A stretch of DNA of 45,816 nucleotides, from assembly GCA_902622655.1 (NCBI GenBank), contig CACNQY010000008.1:1-45816 (forward strand). Reading direction: 5' to 3'. How positions within the stretch are numbered: position 1 is the stretch's first letter; each line of letters starts with the position of its first letter. The notes under the pieces are model-generated. The model was not told where the DNA came from and searched no databases. It worked only from the letters and a program-made list of their open reading frames with translations. Position numbers and translations under genes: made by a program. The stretch is from an uncultured Pelagibacteraceae bacterium. Lineage in GTDB: Bacteria > Pseudomonadota > Alphaproteobacteria > Pelagibacterales > Pelagibacteraceae. Shown piece after piece: positions 18,565 to 27,199 of this stretch.

Positions 18565-19999
18565 TCCAAGATTAAAAGAAGAATGTGGAGTTTTTGGTAT
18601 TAGTAACAATAAGGATGCTTCAGCTCTAACGGCACTTGGATTGCATGCTCTACAACATAGAGGTCAAGAGGGCTGTGGGATAGTTACTTTTGATGGAAAA
18701 AAATATTATTCAGAAAAAAGATTTGGTTTAGTTGGTGATAATTTTAATAAAGAAGAAGTACTCAATAATCTTAAAGGAAATTATGCAATTGGACATAACA
18801 GATATAGCACAACGGGAAACAACATTTTGCGAAATATACAGCCCTTTTTTGCTGACACTAATGCAGGTGGAATTGGGGTTGCTCACAACGGAAATCTTAC
18901 GAATTCGATATCTTTAAGAAACAAACTAGTTGAAGATGGAGCTATATTTTACACAACTTCAGATACTGAAACAATTGTTCAATTAATTGCTAAATCAAAA
19001 AGACCAAAAACAATTGATAAAGTAATTGATGCAATTTTTCAAATTCAAGGTGGTTATGCATTAGTTATGTTAACTCAAAACTCATTAATTGGAGTAAGAG
19101 ATCCTTATGGTATTAGACCATTAGTTATTGGCAAACTTGGGCACAGTTATGTTTTAGCATCTGAGACATGCGCATTTGATATTATTGGTGCAAAATTTTT
19201 AAGAGAAGTTGAAAATGGTGAAATAGTTTTAATTGAAAATAATGAACTAAAAAGTATTAAGCCCTTTCCAACTAAAAAAGTTAGACCATGTGTATTTGAG
19301 TATATTTATTTTTCAAGGCCAGATAGTCTTATAGGAGGTAAAACTGCATATGAACATAGAAAAAATATTGGAAGAGAACTTGCAAAAGAAAATGATACTA
19401 ATGCAGATATAGTAGTTCCAGTTCCAGACTCTGGAAATGCGGCTGCAATGGGTTTTGCACAAGAATTAAAAATGAATTTTGAGCATGGATTAATTCGTAA
19501 CCATTATGTTGGAAGAACTTTCATCGAACCAAGCCAGAAAATAAGAAGCTTAGGTGTAAAGTTAAAACTAAATGCTAATCAAACAACAGTTAAAAATAAA
19601 AAAATAATTCTAATTGACGACTCTCTTGTAAGAGGAACAACATCTTACAAAATTGTAAAAATGCTTTACGATGCTGGTGCAAAAGAAGTGCATGTTAAAA
19701 TTGCATGCCCAGAAATAAGATACCCTGATTTTTATGGAGTAGATACTCCTACTAAAAAAGAATTACTAGCAGCCAATAAATCAAATGATGAAATTTGTGA
19801 ATATATTGGAGCTAAGTCCTTAAAGTTTTTATCAATAAATGGATTATATAACGCTCTTAATTTTGAAAAAAGAAATAAAAGTTACCCTCAATTGACTGAT
19901 CACTATTTTACTGGTGACTATCCTGTTGAATTAGTAGACGAATTAGGAGACAATAAGATCACTCAACTTTCTTTATTAAGTTCTGTATCAAAGGTTTAA
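18518..19999 (+). CDS. purF: Amidophosphoribosyltransferase
   Basis: First committed enzyme of purine synthesis: PRPP plus glutamine to phosphoribosylamine. It has an N-terminal glutaminase domain with the catalytic Cys in EECGVFG (Cys23, exposed after removal of a basic propeptide of about 22 residues) and a PRTase domain with the PRPP loop IILIDDSLVRGTTS. Of the four Fe-S cysteines known in B. subtilis PurF only the first aligned position (RPCVFEYIYF) is kept; the others read YPDFYG and LTDHYFTG, so no cluster is expected. The only start is the ATG at 18518, inside cvpA. Confidence 0.94.
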   Translation: MKKHIKTLKKKLKTYNPRLKEECGVFGISNNKDASALTALGLHALQHRGQEGCGIVTFDGKKYYSEKRFGLVGDNFNKEEVLNNLKGNYAIGHNRYSTTGNNILRNIQPFFADTNAGGIGVAHNGNLTNSISLRNKLVEDGAIFYTTSDTETIVQLIAKSKRPKTIDKVIDAIFQIQGGYALVMLTQNSLIGVRDPYGIRPLVIGKLGHSYVLASETCAFDIIGAKFLREVENGEIVLIENNELKSIKPFPTKKVRPCVFEYIYFSRPDSLIGGKTAYEHRKNIGRELAKENDTNADIVVPVPDSGNAAAMGFAQELKMNFEHGLIRNHYVGRTFIEPSQKIRSLGVKLKLNANQTTVKNKKIILIDDSLVRGTTSYKIVKMLYDAGAKEVHVKIACPEIRYPDFYGVDTPTKKELLAANKSNDEICEYIGAKSLKFLSINGLYNALNFEKRNKSYPQLTDHYFTGDYPVELVDELGDNKITQLSLLSSVSKV

Positions 20000-20000
20000 T

Positions 20001-20558
20001 ATGAAAAAAGTTAATTTTACACAAATGAAAGATGGAAATAAAAAAGATTATCAACTTTTAGAAAAATATGAAAAAAAATTTGAGAGAGAAACAGCTAAAA
20101 GAATTTTAAAATATCTTTCAGAACAAACGACAACTTTAGAGGGTTATAAGATTACAAGATTAGAGCATTCATTACAGGCAGCAACTAGAGCATATAAATC
20201 TGGAGAAAGTGAGGAAATGGTAGTAGCAACACTTTTGCATGATATAGGAGATGACTTGGCTCCGATGAATCATTCTCAATATGCCGCATCTATAATTAGA
20301 CCTTATGTATCTGAAAAAACTTATTGGATAATTAAACATCATGGTCTTTTCCAAACATATTATAGCGCTCATCACTTAGGTGGGGACAGAAATGCAAGAG
20401 ACCAATTTAAAGATCATAAATATTACCAAGCAACAGTTGATTTTTGCGAAAAATATGATCAATCCTCCTTTGATCCAAATTACAAATCTATGAGATTAGA
20501 GGAATTTGCTCCAATGGTTGAAAGAATATTTGCAAGAGATCCTTATTATTTTGTTTAA
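20001..20558 (+). CDS. HD-domain protein, candidate PhnZ/MIOX-like di-iron oxygenase
   Basis: A 185-aa HD-domain protein of the type usually annotated as predicted HD phosphohydrolase. The visible ligand set is H56 (RLEHSLQAA), H80-D81 (LLHDIGDDL), H91, H113 or H114 (IKHHGLF) and D153 (KYDQSSFD). The spacing and the LEHSLQ...EEMVVATLLHD stretch resemble PhnZ, a mixed-valent di-iron oxygenase that cleaves C-P bonds, and myo-inositol oxygenase more than nucleotide phosphohydrolases. It starts one base after purF and 30 bases before gshA, so is probably co-transcribed with both. The substrate is unknown; phosphohydrolase activity remains possible. Confidence 0.7.
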   Translation: MKKVNFTQMKDGNKKDYQLLEKYEKKFERETAKRILKYLSEQTTTLEGYKITRLEHSLQAATRAYKSGESEEMVVATLLHDIGDDLAPMNHSQYAASIIRPYVSEKTYWIIKHHGLFQTYYSAHHLGGDRNARDQFKDHKYYQATVDFCEKYDQSSFDPNYKSMRLEEFAPMVERIFARDPYYFV

Positions 20559-20588
20559 ATAATTTAATAAATTACTATTTAAGTATTA

Positions 20589-21875
20589 ATGATCCAAACT
20601 CAAGAACAAATAATAAACTATTTTAAATCCGGTATTAAGGAAACAAATAATTTCAAAATTGGGATAGAACATGAAAAGTTTCTTTTTAATAATAATAAAA
20701 GAGTTGATTATCCAAAAATAAAAGAAATGTTTCTAGCTCTTCAAGAGTTTGGTTGGAAACCAGTTTTTGAGAAAGAAAATATTATTGGATTAAATAAAGG
20801 AGGTAAAAATATTACTCTTGAACCTGGAAATCAGATTGAACTATCTGGAGATAAATTAAACCATATGCATGAGGCATGTGCTGAGTCACAAGATTATTTG
20901 TTTGAACTTGACCAAGTAACAAAAAAACTAGATATTAAAATTGTAAGCTCAGGTTTCGATCCTTTCTCTAAATTAGAGGAAATTCCAAATAATCCCAAAG
21001 AAAGATATAAACTAATGACAAAAAGTATGCCTTTAGGGGGTGAGCTAAGTTTAGATATGATGTACAGAACATGCGGAACTCAATTGAATATAGATTATAA
21101 ATCCGAAGATGATTTTAAAAAAAAGTTTCTTATAACAAATTCAATAGTTCCTATTACAATAGCTCTATTTGCTAATTCATCTATAGTTGAAAAAAAAAAT
21201 AGCAATTATTTATCTTATAGATCAAAAGTATGGCAAAGTACTTCAAGGGGCGGACTTCCAAAATTATTTTTTGAAAATTTAAATTTTGAAAAATATGCTG
21301 AATTTGTAATAAATTTTCCAATTCTTTTTATTCAGCAAGAAAATAAATACATATCTGGATCTAGTTATACATTTGGTGATTTCATGAATGGTAAAATCAA
21401 TGAAATTGAGAATAGACTACCGACAGAAAACGACTTAACCATTCATTTGAGCACGATATTTACAGAAAATAGATTAAAAAAATATATAGAATTAAGATCT
21501 ATGGATACTTGTGGATGGGATTGTCTGTGTTCTGGTCCAGCTTTTTTTATTGGGATGCTTTACGGTAATTTAGATGAAGTCCATGAATTGATAAAAAAAT
21601 GGGACAAAAATAAAATTATTAATGCATATTTAGAAGCTCCAAAAAAAGGATTTAATACAGAACTAATGGGAAAAGATTTACATTATTGGGCCGATACTTT
21701 ATTAGATCTTTCACGAAAAGGTCTAAATAATAGAGATATTTTAAATAAAAAGGGTAAAAATGAAACTCTATTTTTAAATCATTTAAGAAAAGTCATTTTT
21801 AATAAATCGACAAATGCTGATTACATGGTTGATAAATTTTCAAATAACGAAAATTTAGATGAATTGTATGATTAG
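20589..21875 (+). CDS. gshA: Glutamate-cysteine ligase (plant/alphaproteobacterial type)
   Basis: First step of glutathione synthesis: ATP-dependent joining of glutamate gamma-carboxyl to cysteine. The plant-type GCS2 fold is shown by KIGIEHEKFLF, LEPGNQIELSG (substrate/metal binding), DMMYRTCGTQLNIDY, and YIELRSMDTCGWDC. The 428 aa are close to the usual 450. It overlaps the start of gshB, giving a complete two-gene glutathione pathway. Confidence 0.92.
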   Translation: MIQTQEQIINYFKSGIKETNNFKIGIEHEKFLFNNNKRVDYPKIKEMFLALQEFGWKPVFEKENIIGLNKGGKNITLEPGNQIELSGDKLNHMHEACAESQDYLFELDQVTKKLDIKIVSSGFDPFSKLEEIPNNPKERYKLMTKSMPLGGELSLDMMYRTCGTQLNIDYKSEDDFKKKFLITNSIVPITIALFANSSIVEKKNSNYLSYRSKVWQSTSRGGLPKLFFENLNFEKYAEFVINFPILFIQQENKYISGSSYTFGDFMNGKINEIENRLPTENDLTIHLSTIFTENRLKKYIELRSMDTCGWDCLCSGPAFFIGMLYGNLDEVHELIKKWDKNKIINAYLEAPKKGFNTELMGKDLHYWADTLLDLSRKGLNNRDILNKKGKNETLFLNHLRKVIFNKSTNADYMVDKFSNNENLDELYD

Positions 21876-22794
21876 TAAAATTGTTGCAATACAAGGAAAC
21901 GATCCTTCAAAATTAAATCCAATAACTGATACTAGTGTTTTTCTGGCAAATGAAATACAGAAAAAAAAATATAATATATTCTATTATGATCCAAAAAATC
22001 TTTCGATTATAAATTCAAAAGTTATTGCTAAAGGTTTTTTTATTAAATTTAATTATGAAAATAAAAAGTTTTTTAAAATATTAAAAAGACAAACGCTAGA
22101 TCTTACAAAGTGTAAGTTTATTTTAATTCGCCAGAATCCACCTTTTAATCTTGAATATATATCGACTACTTACATTTTAGATAGAATTAAAAATAAAGTT
22201 AAAATAATAAACAATCCAACTTCAATAAGAAATATTTCTGAAAAGTTATACTCAGCTAAATATCAAAGATTTATGCCTTATACTATTTTCACTAGAGATC
22301 TAATTGAAATTAAACGTTTCATAAAAAAACATAAAAAAATAATAATAAAACCTATTCATAGTTTTAGTGGTAATGACATTCATTTATTAAAGAAATTCGA
22401 TGAAAAATTAATTAATAAATTTATAAGAAAACATGATCATATTATGTGTCAAAAATTTCTTTCTAAAATAAGCAAAGGAGATAAAAGAGTTTTTATAATA
22501 AATGGCAAAGTAGTTGGAGCAATCTCAAGAGTCCCAAAAAAAGGATCAATATTAAGCAATATGAGTAAGGGTGCAAAACCTTTCAATATTAATTTAACAA
22601 AAATAGAGAAAAAAATTTCAAAATTAATTGCAAAAGATTTGAAAAAAGAAAGTATTTTTTTTGCAGGAATAGATTTTATTGATCAAAAACTTAACGGAGA
22701 TATAAATGTAACCTCCCCCACTGGATTAAAAACATTTTTTGATTTATCTGGAAAAAATCTAGCTAAAATCTTTTGGATAGAACTTAAAGCATGA
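21868..22794 (+). CDS. gshB: Glutathione synthetase (ATP-grasp)
   Basis: Adds glycine to gamma-glutamylcysteine. It has an N-terminal prokaryotic GSH-S domain (LIRQNPPFNLEYISTTYILD, then NNPTSIRNISEKLYSAK) and an ATP-grasp domain (IIIKPIHSFSGNDI, ending FIDQKLNGDINVTSPTG). The frame is open from an ATG at 21859 (MNCM), but the ATG at 21868 overlaps the gshA end by 8 bases and gives the family-like start MISKIVAIQ. Very lysine- and isoleucine-rich, like other AT-rich genes here. The next transporter overlaps by four bases (ATGA). Glycine is its substrate, so it competes for the glycine supply discussed for the right half of the window. Confidence 0.9.
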   Translation: MISKIVAIQGNDPSKLNPITDTSVFLANEIQKKKYNIFYYDPKNLSIINSKVIAKGFFIKFNYENKKFFKILKRQTLDLTKCKFILIRQNPPFNLEYISTTYILDRIKNKVKIINNPTSIRNISEKLYSAKYQRFMPYTIFTRDLIEIKRFIKKHKKIIIKPIHSFSGNDIHLLKKFDEKLINKFIRKHDHIMCQKFLSKISKGDKRVFIINGKVVGAISRVPKKGSILSNMSKGAKPFNINLTKIEKKISKLIAKDLKKESIFFAGIDFIDQKLNGDINVTSPTGLKTFFDLSGKNLAKIFWIELKA

Positions 22795-23651
22795 AAAATT
22801 TTACAGATCAACAAAAGGGTTCATTAATGGCTTTTGTTGCTGTCATGTTTATTACACCCGATTCTCTATTTATTAGATTATCAAATATTGATACTTGGGG
22901 TTTAGTATTTTATAGAGGATTAATTCCTTTTTTAACCGTCTTTATCATAATGTTAATTATTTATAGATCTGATTTTTTCAAAATGCTTTTCACAAGCGGT
23001 CCTCAAGGATTAATTTATATTACAACATTTTCAGTCACAAATGTTGCTTTTGTTGTCTCTATTCAAAATACCAATGTAGCTAATACATTAGTCATGGTTG
23101 CAATGGCTCCAATGTTGTCTGCAATTTTAGGCGCTTTTTTTTTAAAAGAAATACCAGATCGCAAAACATGGACTGCAATAACTATTACATTCATTGCTGC
23201 GGTATATATTTTTTACGACTCTTTACAAATTGGAAATATTTTAGGAGATTTATTGGGACTTGTCAGTGCTTTAGGTTTAGCTATTGGGGCAGTAACTATA
23301 AGATCAGCAAAAAAGAAAAATCTTGTACCAGCCGCAGTAGTTGGCAAACTTGTAGTTGCAATTTTTGCTACTTTTTTTATTGAAACTTATGCTTTAACTA
23401 ATGGTGATTTATTAATTATTCCTCTTATGTGTATAATGTGTGTTGCTATACCTTTTGTTTTAGTAACTATAGCCCCAAGGTTCATTCCTGCAGAGGAAGT
23501 AAATTTGTTCTTTTTATTGGAAACCATAATAGGACCTATTTGGGTATGGATGATTATTAAAGAGCAGCCTAGCTTAGAGACTATCCAAGGAGGTTTAGTA
23601 ATTATATTAACTATTGCTATTCACTCATTTTTAAAACTTAAAAAAACTTAA
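22791..23651 (+). CDS. DMT-superfamily transporter (EamA)
   Basis: Inner-membrane protein of about ten helices in two EamA repeats of five (about 15-140 and 150-280). The segment FLKEIPDRKTWTAITITF ends the first repeat, as in most EamA proteins. The 286 aa are typical. It overlaps gshB by four bases, so it may move a thiol, amino acid or related metabolite, but the substrate cannot be read from the sequence. A second EamA protein is at 30496-31401. Confidence 0.82.
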   Translation: MKNFTDQQKGSLMAFVAVMFITPDSLFIRLSNIDTWGLVFYRGLIPFLTVFIIMLIIYRSDFFKMLFTSGPQGLIYITTFSVTNVAFVVSIQNTNVANTLVMVAMAPMLSAILGAFFLKEIPDRKTWTAITITFIAAVYIFYDSLQIGNILGDLLGLVSALGLAIGAVTIRSAKKKNLVPAAVVGKLVVAIFATFFIETYALTNGDLLIIPLMCIMCVAIPFVLVTIAPRFIPAEEVNLFFLLETIIGPIWVWMIIKEQPSLETIQGGLVIILTIAIHSFLKLKKT

Positions 23652-23671
23652 AATTCAAATTACTATTAACT

Positions 23672-23689
23672 TGATTTGGCCACAAATCA
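23672..23689. promoter_or_regulatory. Short hairpin/inverted repeat before the MFS gene
   Basis: TGATTTG and CAAATCA form a perfect 7-bp stem around the loop GCCA in the 56-base gap between the two transporter genes. No T-tract follows, so it is not a standard terminator. An operator or mRNA processing hairpin is possible; chance is not excluded. Confidence 0.3.
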
Positions 23690-23707
23690 GAAATAGATAG
23701 CGATCGT

Positions 23708-25018
23708 ATGAATAAAATTTTAAAGAATTCATGGGCACTATTTTTAGGTATGGGAGCTCTTATGTTGGCTTATGGCTTTCAGGGATCTTTACTTGGGGTT
23801 AGAGCTGTTAAAGAAGAATTTAGTTTAACTGCAACTGGATTTATGATGTCTGGGTATTTTGTAGGTTATTTTATTGGTGCAATTACAATTCCGAAACTAA
23901 TTTTAAGAGTTGGACATATAAGAATTTTCGCTGCTTTTGCATCAATTGCATCTTTAGTTGTACTTATTCACGCTGTTTTTATAAATCCATTCGTATGGTT
24001 CTTATTGAGAGTGCTTACTGGTATTAGCATGGTTTCTATTTATACAGTTGCTGAAAGTTGGCTAAATGATAGAGCAAGTAATAAAAATAGAGGAAGCGTT
24101 CTATCATTATATATGGTCATTCTATACGGGGCAATGGGATGCGGAATGTTCTTTTTAAATTTTAGTAATCCAACAAATTTTGAACCTTTTATATTGATTT
24201 CAGTTATTACTTCAGGAGCACTAATACCAATTTTATTAACTAAGAGAAAACCACCAAGGTTTAAAAAAATTGAAACTATGTCTTTACAGGAAGCATATAT
24301 TTCATCGCCATTTGGAATGGTTAGTTCATTCTTTTATGGAACAATTCAATCTGCATTATTTACTTTACTAGCTGTTTATGCTGCAGGAATGAATTTTTCT
24401 ATATTTCAAATTTCTATAGTTACATTCTTACTAGCAATATCGGGTGCAATTTCTCAATGGCCAATAGGAAAACTTTCGGATATGTACGATAGAAGAAAAG
24501 TTATTGTTATTGTTAGTTTTGCTGCTGCCTTTTTTGCACTATGTTCAATTTTTGCGTCTGGTCAAATGTATTTACCAGATGGTTTAGCAACAAGTAAAAT
24601 TTGGTTTTATATTTTTTTAATTTTATTTTCTTTTTGTAGTCTACCAATGTTTTCATTAATTTTAGCACATACAAATGATTTCATTCCTAAAGAAAAGTTT
24701 GTAGCTGCTGGTGCAAGTTTACAGTTTACATTTGGAATGGGGGCAATGGGTGGACCTTTTTTGTGCTCGATATTTATGAACTTAACTAATTTAAATGGTT
24801 TTTTTATATTCTTAATGTTTTTTCATATCCTGATTGGAATATATGGTATTTATAGATCAAGGGTTAGACCTGTTGTTGAAAATCCAGACTCACAATTTGT
24901 TGCAATGCCTCAGTCAATTACACCTGCTGGTATTGAATTAAATCCAACGACTGAACCTATTGATGAACCTATAAAAAATGTCATTTCAAATTCAGAGGAA
25001 AACAAAACCTTAGGATAA
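23708..25018 (+). CDS. Major facilitator superfamily transporter (YcaD-like)
   Basis: Twelve predicted helices over about 400 residues, with the MFS loop motif seen as GKLSDMYDRRKVIV between helices 8 and 9 and an acidic AESWLND segment in the first half. The organisation resembles the YcaD group of transporters, for which no substrate is established. A soluble C-terminal tail of about 45 residues is rich in proline, glutamate and asparagine. It closes the long plus-strand run and is convergent with the MOSC gene, 3 bases away. Confidence 0.8.
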   Translation: MNKILKNSWALFLGMGALMLAYGFQGSLLGVRAVKEEFSLTATGFMMSGYFVGYFIGAITIPKLILRVGHIRIFAAFASIASLVVLIHAVFINPFVWFLLRVLTGISMVSIYTVAESWLNDRASNKNRGSVLSLYMVILYGAMGCGMFFLNFSNPTNFEPFILISVITSGALIPILLTKRKPPRFKKIETMSLQEAYISSPFGMVSSFFYGTIQSALFTLLAVYAAGMNFSIFQISIVTFLLAISGAISQWPIGKLSDMYDRRKVIVIVSFAAAFFALCSIFASGQMYLPDGLATSKIWFYIFLILFSFCSLPMFSLILAHTNDFIPKEKFVAAGASLQFTFGMGAMGGPFLCSIFMNLTNLNGFFIFLMFFHILIGIYGIYRSRVRPVVENPDSQFVAMPQSITPAGIELNPTTEPIDEPIKNVISNSEENKTLG

Positions 25019-25021
25019 AAT

Positions 25022-25468
25022 TTAAGTTAAAACTTCTATTTTATCTCCCACACAAATTTTAGATGAGGATAAAATTTGACATCTCAGGCCGCCCTTTCTT
25101 AAAAATTCTTTAAGGATATTTTTTTGTTTGAGCATTTCCGTTAAATGTCTACACGGACGGCATAAATCAATAACCTCTAATTTGACATTTCCAACGCTTA
25201 ATTTTTTTCCGATTAAATCATTTAATTTAATTCCTTTTGTCACAAGATTTCTTCTAAAATCAATGTAGGATATATTAAGATCAAATCTCATATTATATTC
25301 ATCAATACCTTCAGATTCAATTAATGATAATTGATTGTAAGGATCATTAAATTCATGAAAATGACGATCACCTATAATTCCTTTATTTGCTATCACCTCT
25401 ATAGAATTAACTTCTTTTATGGATTGGTTGTTTTTAGCAGTAATTCCTATTTTTAATACTTCAGCCAT
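25022..25468 (-). CDS. MOSC-domain protein
   Basis: Small stand-alone MOSC domain (148 aa), the C-terminal module of molybdenum cofactor sulfurases, thought to bind or carry sulfur or a pterin ligand. Hallmarks are GIIGDRH (30-35), RRNLVTKGI and C103RPC106RHL, where the cysteines are candidate sulfur carriers. It is divergent from the PhyH gene with a 48-base gap. The window also encodes MoeA, so molybdoenzymes are expected elsewhere in this genome. Exact function unknown. Confidence 0.85.
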   Translation of the reverse strand: MAEVLKIGITAKNNQSIKEVNSIEVIANKGIIGDRHFHEFNDPYNQLSLIESEGIDEYNMRFDLNISYIDFRRNLVTKGIKLNDLIGKKLSVGNVKLEVIDLCRPCRHLTEMLKQKNILKEFLRKGGLRCQILSSSKICVGDKIEVLT

Positions 25469-25516
25469 AAATTATTGAAGAAAGAGTTAAGCTCATATAA
25501 TCTTTTTTAAAATATT

Positions 25517-26341
25517 ATGACTTATCTAACTTCAAATCAACTTAAACAATACAATGAGAAAGGTTATTTAGCTCCAATAGATATCTTGTCAAAACAAGAT
25601 GCTCTAGATGCTAGGGAAGAAATTGAAAAAATTGAAAAAGAAATGCCTAATGAGATTGATAATTCAGGAAGATATAATGTTCATCTTATCTCACCAAAAC
25701 TGGATTCTATCGTCCACAATTCAAAAATATTAGATGTTGTGGAAAGTATAATTGGAAAAGATATTTTAGTTTGTAGTACAACATTATTTATAAAAAATCC
25801 AAATGAACAGGGTTTCGTAAGTTATCACCAAGATGCAAAATATATTGGTTTAGAGCCTCATAATTGGGTAACTGCCTGGATTGCATTAACTGACTCATTT
25901 GAAAAAAATGGTTGTATGAAAATGTGGCCAAAATCACACTTAGAAATTAAAGATCATAATGAAAAATTCGATAAAGGTAATTTATTAACCAGAGGACAAA
26001 CTGTTGAAAATGTACCAGAAAATGAAATTAAATTAGTTGAACTTAAAGCAGGACAGATGTCATTACATCACCCCAGAATAGTGCATGGATCAGGAATAAA
26101 TAAAAGTAATGACAGAAGAATAGGATTTGTTATCCAAAGTTATATTGGCGCAAATGTTAGACAAACCTTGGGAAAAAATAGTGTTCAGTTAGCTAGAGGT
26201 AAAGATAACTTTGGATATCATGAGGTAATAAAAAGAACAAAAAGCTTGATGAATGTTGAAAATATTGCTTTACGAAATAAAGAGAATAAATATTTACAAG
26301 AAATATTTTATAAAGGTGCAAAACAAAAAGGATCTTATTAA
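25517..26341 (+). CDS. Phytanoyl-CoA dioxygenase (PhyH)-family Fe(II)/2-oxoglutarate oxygenase
   Basis: Hydroxylase that couples 2-oxoglutarate decarboxylation to oxidation of a small substrate. The facial triad is visible as H104-x-D106 (YHQDAKY) and H190 (IVHGSG), with R200/R201 for 2-oxoglutarate binding. The 274 aa fit PhyH enzymes such as ectoine hydroxylase or the phosphonate hydroxylases PhnY and TmpA. The substrate is unresolved. The HD-type putative di-iron oxygenase lies about 5 kb upstream; PhnY/PhnZ and TmpA/TmpB pairs combine these two families. The flanking genes (MOSC, alternative oxidase) give no pathway clue. Confidence 0.85.
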   Translation: MTYLTSNQLKQYNEKGYLAPIDILSKQDALDAREEIEKIEKEMPNEIDNSGRYNVHLISPKLDSIVHNSKILDVVESIIGKDILVCSTTLFIKNPNEQGFVSYHQDAKYIGLEPHNWVTAWIALTDSFEKNGCMKMWPKSHLEIKDHNEKFDKGNLLTRGQTVENVPENEIKLVELKAGQMSLHHPRIVHGSGINKSNDRRIGFVIQSYIGANVRQTLGKNSVQLARGKDNFGYHEVIKRTKSLMNVENIALRNKENKYLQEIFYKGAKQKGSY

Positions 26342-26386
26342 TTAAATTTTTCGATAATTAGAGCAATATATATAATAAATTTAATT
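26340..26386. terminator. Possible bidirectional terminator between PhyH and AOX genes
   Basis: Two perfect 10-base inverted arms, AATTAAATTT (26340-26349) and AAATTTAATT (26377-26386), flank 27 bases in the gap between convergent genes. The arms contain only A and T, so the hairpin would be weak and the match could be chance in this AT-rich genome. Confidence 0.25.
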
Positions 26387-26388
26387 TG

Positions 26389-27051
26389 TTATTGATTTAA
26401 GAATTTATAATCCTTATTTTCTTTTTTAACTTTTTTTGCTTTCCTCTCATCTAGTATTAACGCAAAATTGTGATTAACATCTCTATGTCCGGCCTCATCA
26501 TCTCTAATTACTCTAACAACATCTTTTAAAGTAGAATGCAATGGCAGATTCCAATAATTTATTGCTATTTCAGGTGCAGGTTGATCTTGTATTTGACCGT
26601 TTTCTAATTCTTTCAAATATTCAGTATAACTAATTACCGCCTCCTCTTCGAAATATCCAACTATTCTATGTGCAGTCCTTTGGGAAATTATGAAAATAAA
26701 CATATACATAATTATAAAAATTAATTGAGCTATCATAATAATTATACGCTCTAAAAGTGTAGGCTTTGCAATTTCAATAAAAGTCATTAAATGCATTCTT
26801 TCATTTGCTGCCTCATCTAAGAGTATTTTAATCCAACCTTTATCATCTTCCATTTTTCTTAAAGATTTTAAATGTAATAACATACCAGCAACCATACCTG
26901 GAACAGCTGCAACCGTTTCAAGAACTACAGCTCTATGGCCATATTTTTTTCTAAAAAATGCATCAGCTAACAATCTTAAAAATTTAGTAAATGCAAGTGC
27001 TACACGATCGCTGAAATTTTTTGGTCTATAATGTTTTTTTAAATTACTCAT
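26389..27051 (-). CDS. aox: Alternative oxidase (ubiquinol oxidase, di-iron)
   Basis: Membrane-bound, cyanide-insensitive terminal oxidase that passes electrons from ubiquinol to oxygen without pumping protons. All expected di-iron ligands are visible: E45 in LETVAAVPGMV, E84 and H87 in NERMH, a Glu in EEEAV (135-137), and E186 and H189 in DEAGHRD. The 220 aa are compact, matching marine bacterial forms; a hydrophobic stretch at about 103-123 inserts in the membrane. Its promoter must lie in the 148-base gap shared with the divergent IsdG-like gene. It may relieve over-reduction or let respiration continue when cytochrome oxidase is limited. Confidence 0.94.
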   Translation of the reverse strand: MSNLKKHYRPKNFSDRVALAFTKFLRLLADAFFRKKYGHRAVVLETVAAVPGMVAGMLLHLKSLRKMEDDKGWIKILLDEAANERMHLMTFIEIAKPTLLERIIIMIAQLIFIIMYMFIFIISQRTAHRIVGYFEEEAVISYTEYLKELENGQIQDQPAPEIAINYWNLPLHSTLKDVVRVIRDDEAGHRDVNHNFALILDERKAKKVKKENKDYKFLNQ

Positions 27052-27127
27052 ATTATATATATGGATATTATCTTTTTTTTTTCTATTACATATTTTTTTT
27101 CAAACACAAAAATAACCTTAAAATCAT

Positions 27128-27139
27128 TGTTAAGTAACA
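27128..27139. promoter_or_regulatory. Inverted repeat, candidate operator for aox / isdG-like genes
   Basis: TGTTA and TAACA arms separated by AG form a near-perfect 12-bp palindrome inside the 148-base divergent intergenic region 27052-27199. Nothing else is recognised there. The position about 77 bases upstream of aox and 61 upstream of the monooxygenase suits a shared operator, but the regulator is unknown. Confidence 0.3.
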
Positions 27140-27199
27140 TTAATTTTATGCGACAATCTTGTAGAGATGTTATTATAAAATCAGTATTAAAAAAGTTAA

